The notes under the pieces: model-generated
The model's database searches: none
What the model saw: only the letters and a program-made list of their open reading frames with translations
What the model was told of the DNA's origin: nothing
Program-made: the position numbers and the translations under genes
Part shown: positions 5,340-6,575 of the stretch, piece by piece
How positions within the stretch are numbered: the stretch's first letter is position 1
Layout of the letters: each line of letters begins with the position of its first letter
DNA from: Rhodocyclaceae bacterium
Lineage (GTDB): Bacteria > Pseudomonadota > Gammaproteobacteria > Burkholderiales > Rhodocyclaceae
Reading direction: 5' to 3'
Assembly (NCBI GenBank): GCA_020849155.1
Contig: JADLGU010000150.1
Location: 1-6,575, forward strand
Length of the DNA: 6,575 bases

Positions 5340-5854
5340 CGTGTCCTGGATTTTCTTTCGCGCAGTTTGTTCTCGATTTCAAGCATGGTGTCCAGCTTCA
5401 GCTGCAAATCGTCGGCGCGCTTCTGATCGCGCAGCCTCTCCTGGGTCATTTTCAGCAAAAGCCCGACGAAATGCCGCAGCGGGGAGTCTGCAGCGGCCTT
5501 GCGGCTGACCGCCCCCTCCAGCAGCGCCAGCAGCCGGGCGTCGTCTCGCCAGGGTGCCTGGGGCAGGGACAGCAAGAGGACCAGTTTCAGGCGACCCAGT
5601 TCGCTGCGAACGCGCGCGAACCCATGGCTGACAGCCTGATGCTCGCGCTTCTGCTCTTCAGCCGTCAAACCCTGCACGTCTTGATAGTATGCCAGCAAGG
5701 CCGACACTTCCGCGCGCTCCCTGTCGTAATCGGGCCCGGATTCTGCGATCGCAACCGGTGAGGACAGCCGGTCTTCCGGCGTCTCCGGGTTGAACAAGGC
5801 ACAGCCGGACAACGTCAAGGTCGCGACGCACAACCATAAACCGCGTTCCTTCAA
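5336..5854 (-). CDS. qseG: QseG-like coiled-coil lipoprotein of the GlrK/GlrR system, TTG start
   Basis: This predicted 172-residue lipoprotein lies between kinase and regulator, where E. coli has qseG (yfhG). The N-terminus is a short lipoprotein signal, with MKERG, a hydrophobic stretch and lipobox LSGC with Cys18. Ala at position +2 suggests outer-membrane sorting. Residues about 131-168 are charged and heptad-like, and the end LDTMLEIENKLRERK resembles the QseG tail LTDIERQLSTRK. In E. coli, QseG is an outer-membrane lipoprotein that contacts the kinase and supports its activity, so a similar role is inferred here. The protein is clearly shorter than E. coli QseG (about 237 residues), mainly lacking the middle and the C-terminal tail. 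The TTG start at 5854 overlaps the kinase stop (TTGA), with GGGAG about 8 bases upstream; it is the only start that keeps the signal peptide. The family link rests on position, lipobox and the short C-terminal match. Confidence 0.8.
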   Translation of the reverse strand: MKERGLWLCVATLTLSGCALFNPETPEDRLSSPVAIAESGPDYDRERAEVSALLAYYQDVQGLTAEEQKREHQAVSHGFARVRSELGRLKLVLLLSLPQAPWRDDARLLALLEGAVSRKAAADSPLRHFVGLLLKMTQERLRDQKRADDLQLKLDTMLEIENKLRERKSRTR

Positions 5855-6575
5855 TCCTTCTTCTCCCAGTTTAGCGGCAGCGCGACCCGAAAATGGCCGC
5901 CGGCGCCTTCATCGACCACCTCGATCCGGCCGCGGTGGGCGAGCACATATTCCTTGGCTATGGCTAGGCCCAGCCCGCTGCCCTTCACCGTGCCGCGTCG
6001 CGCCCGGGTGCCTCGGAAGAACGGCTCGAAGATGTGCTCACGCTCCTCGGCCGCCACGCCAGGCCCCTGGTCCACCACGTCAAGTACGGCGCGCCCATCC
6101 CGCTTCTCCAGATCGACGCGGATCACGCCCTCGCGCGGGGAAAACTTGATGGCGTTGGTGATCAGGTTGTCCACCACCACGCGCAGCTTGTCCCCATCGC
6201 CCTCCACCAGGAGGGGAGCCAGTTTGCGCTCGAAGCGTATGGCGCGCGCCGCAGCCACCAGGCGATGGGTGCGCAGCACCTGGGTGCACACCACGTCGAG
6301 GGCCACCGGATGCGGATCGATGCTGCTGGCGGCGAAACCGGCCTGCTGGTAATTGATCAGTTCCTCGATCAGCTGCTGCAGGCGGCGGCTGTTCTGGTCG
6401 AGGATCTCGATGATGGTGCGCTGCTGGTCGGTAAGCGGTCCCGGCACGCCCTCGCCCAGCAGCTGGGTGCCTTCGCGGATGGCGGTCAGCGGCGTCTTCA
6501 GATCGTGCGAGACATGGCGCAGGAAACGGTTCTTCTGCTCTTCAAGGTCCGCCAGCCGCTTCCGCAGCCAGTCCA
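5851..6575 (-). CDS. glrK: Sensor histidine kinase of GlrK/QseE type, C-terminal part, 5' end outside the window
   Basis: In E. coli this membrane kinase phosphorylates GlrR. The frame is open from the right edge to TGA 5853-5851, giving 240 residues. The sensor and membrane segments lie outside. The visible part begins with a coiled stretch (DWLRKRLADLEEQKNRFLRH), then the H-box VSHDLKTPLTAIREGTQLL with phospho-acceptor His23 (bases 6507-6505). EGVPGPLTDQQ then closely resembles the E. coli GlrK segment EGVVGPLTEQQ. The ATPase domain has N-box DNLITNAIKF (Asn136 and Asn140), G1 DQGPGV (168-173), the F-box region IFEPFFRG and G2 GSGLGLAIAKEY. The GTVKGSGLGL wording is also GlrK-like. It overlaps the lipoprotein gene by four bases. 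All catalytic boxes are intact. What it senses cannot be judged because the periplasmic part is missing. Confidence 0.93.
   Translation of the reverse strand, partial: DWLRKRLADLEEQKNRFLRHVSHDLKTPLTAIREGTQLLGEGVPGPLTDQQRTIIEILDQNSRRLQQLIEELINYQQAGFAASSIDPHPVALDVVCTQVLRTHRLVAAARAIRFERKLAPLLVEGDGDKLRVVVDNLITNAIKFSPREGVIRVDLEKRDGRAVLDVVDQGPGVAAEEREHIFEPFFRGTRARRGTVKGSGLGLAIAKEYVLAHRGRIEVVDEGAGGHFRVALPLNWEKKD

Noticed and set aside
4368..5426. 352-residue open frame on the plus strand opposite glrR
   Set aside because: Composition is typical of an antisense shadow (rich in Gln, His, Ala and Gly), and the opposing frame encodes all GlrR motifs.
1..6575. CRISPR arrays, tRNA or rRNA genes, insertion sequences, attachment sites
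   Set aside because: No regularly spaced repeats, tRNA-like folds, transposase motifs or terminal repeats were seen on either strand.

Overview
The window reads as chromosome of a GC-rich proteobacterium, most likely a betaproteobacterium (Rhodocyclales-like is my guess from protein style and gene content; no rRNA or other marker is present). Coding density is high, junctions are tight, and there is no sign of mobile DNA, tRNA, rRNA or CRISPR.

Left part, plus strand (2-2775): the 3' end of an alpha-glucan phosphorylase gene (glgP-type, 427 residues in view) overlaps by 4 bases a complete glycogen synthase gene (glgA, 497 residues, TTG start). Together they degrade and build glycogen. The glgA stop codon overlaps the stop codon of a convergent minus-strand gene within a shared CTAG.

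Right part, minus strand (6575-3984): a three-gene cluster with 4-base overlaps at both junctions encodes a GlrK-type histidine kinase (C-terminal 240 residues in view), a small coiled-coil lipoprotein in the position of QseG, and a GlrR-type sigma-54 activator. This is the gene order of the enterobacterial glrK-qseG-glrR (qseE-qseG-qseF) envelope-sensing system.

Middle part, minus strand (3983-2772): downstream of glrR is a 234-base gene-free region, then a membrane-anchored glycine-zipper protein (180 residues), then a small three-helix membrane protein (104 residues). The gene-free region holds two exact TGTC-N10-GACA sites, the motif I recall as the enterobacterial GlrR operator. Both fit the longer form TGTCG-N8-CGACA. 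About 80 bases further on is an exact TGGCAC-N5-TTGCA sigma-54 promoter pointing into the glycine-zipper gene, with a predicted leader of about 30 bases.

The main proposal is that GlrK/QseG/GlrR controls the adjacent glycine-zipper envelope gene directly through sigma-54. The small membrane gene may be included if transcription passes a nested inverted repeat with a terminator-like T-run. The glycogen genes appear to be unrelated neighbours.
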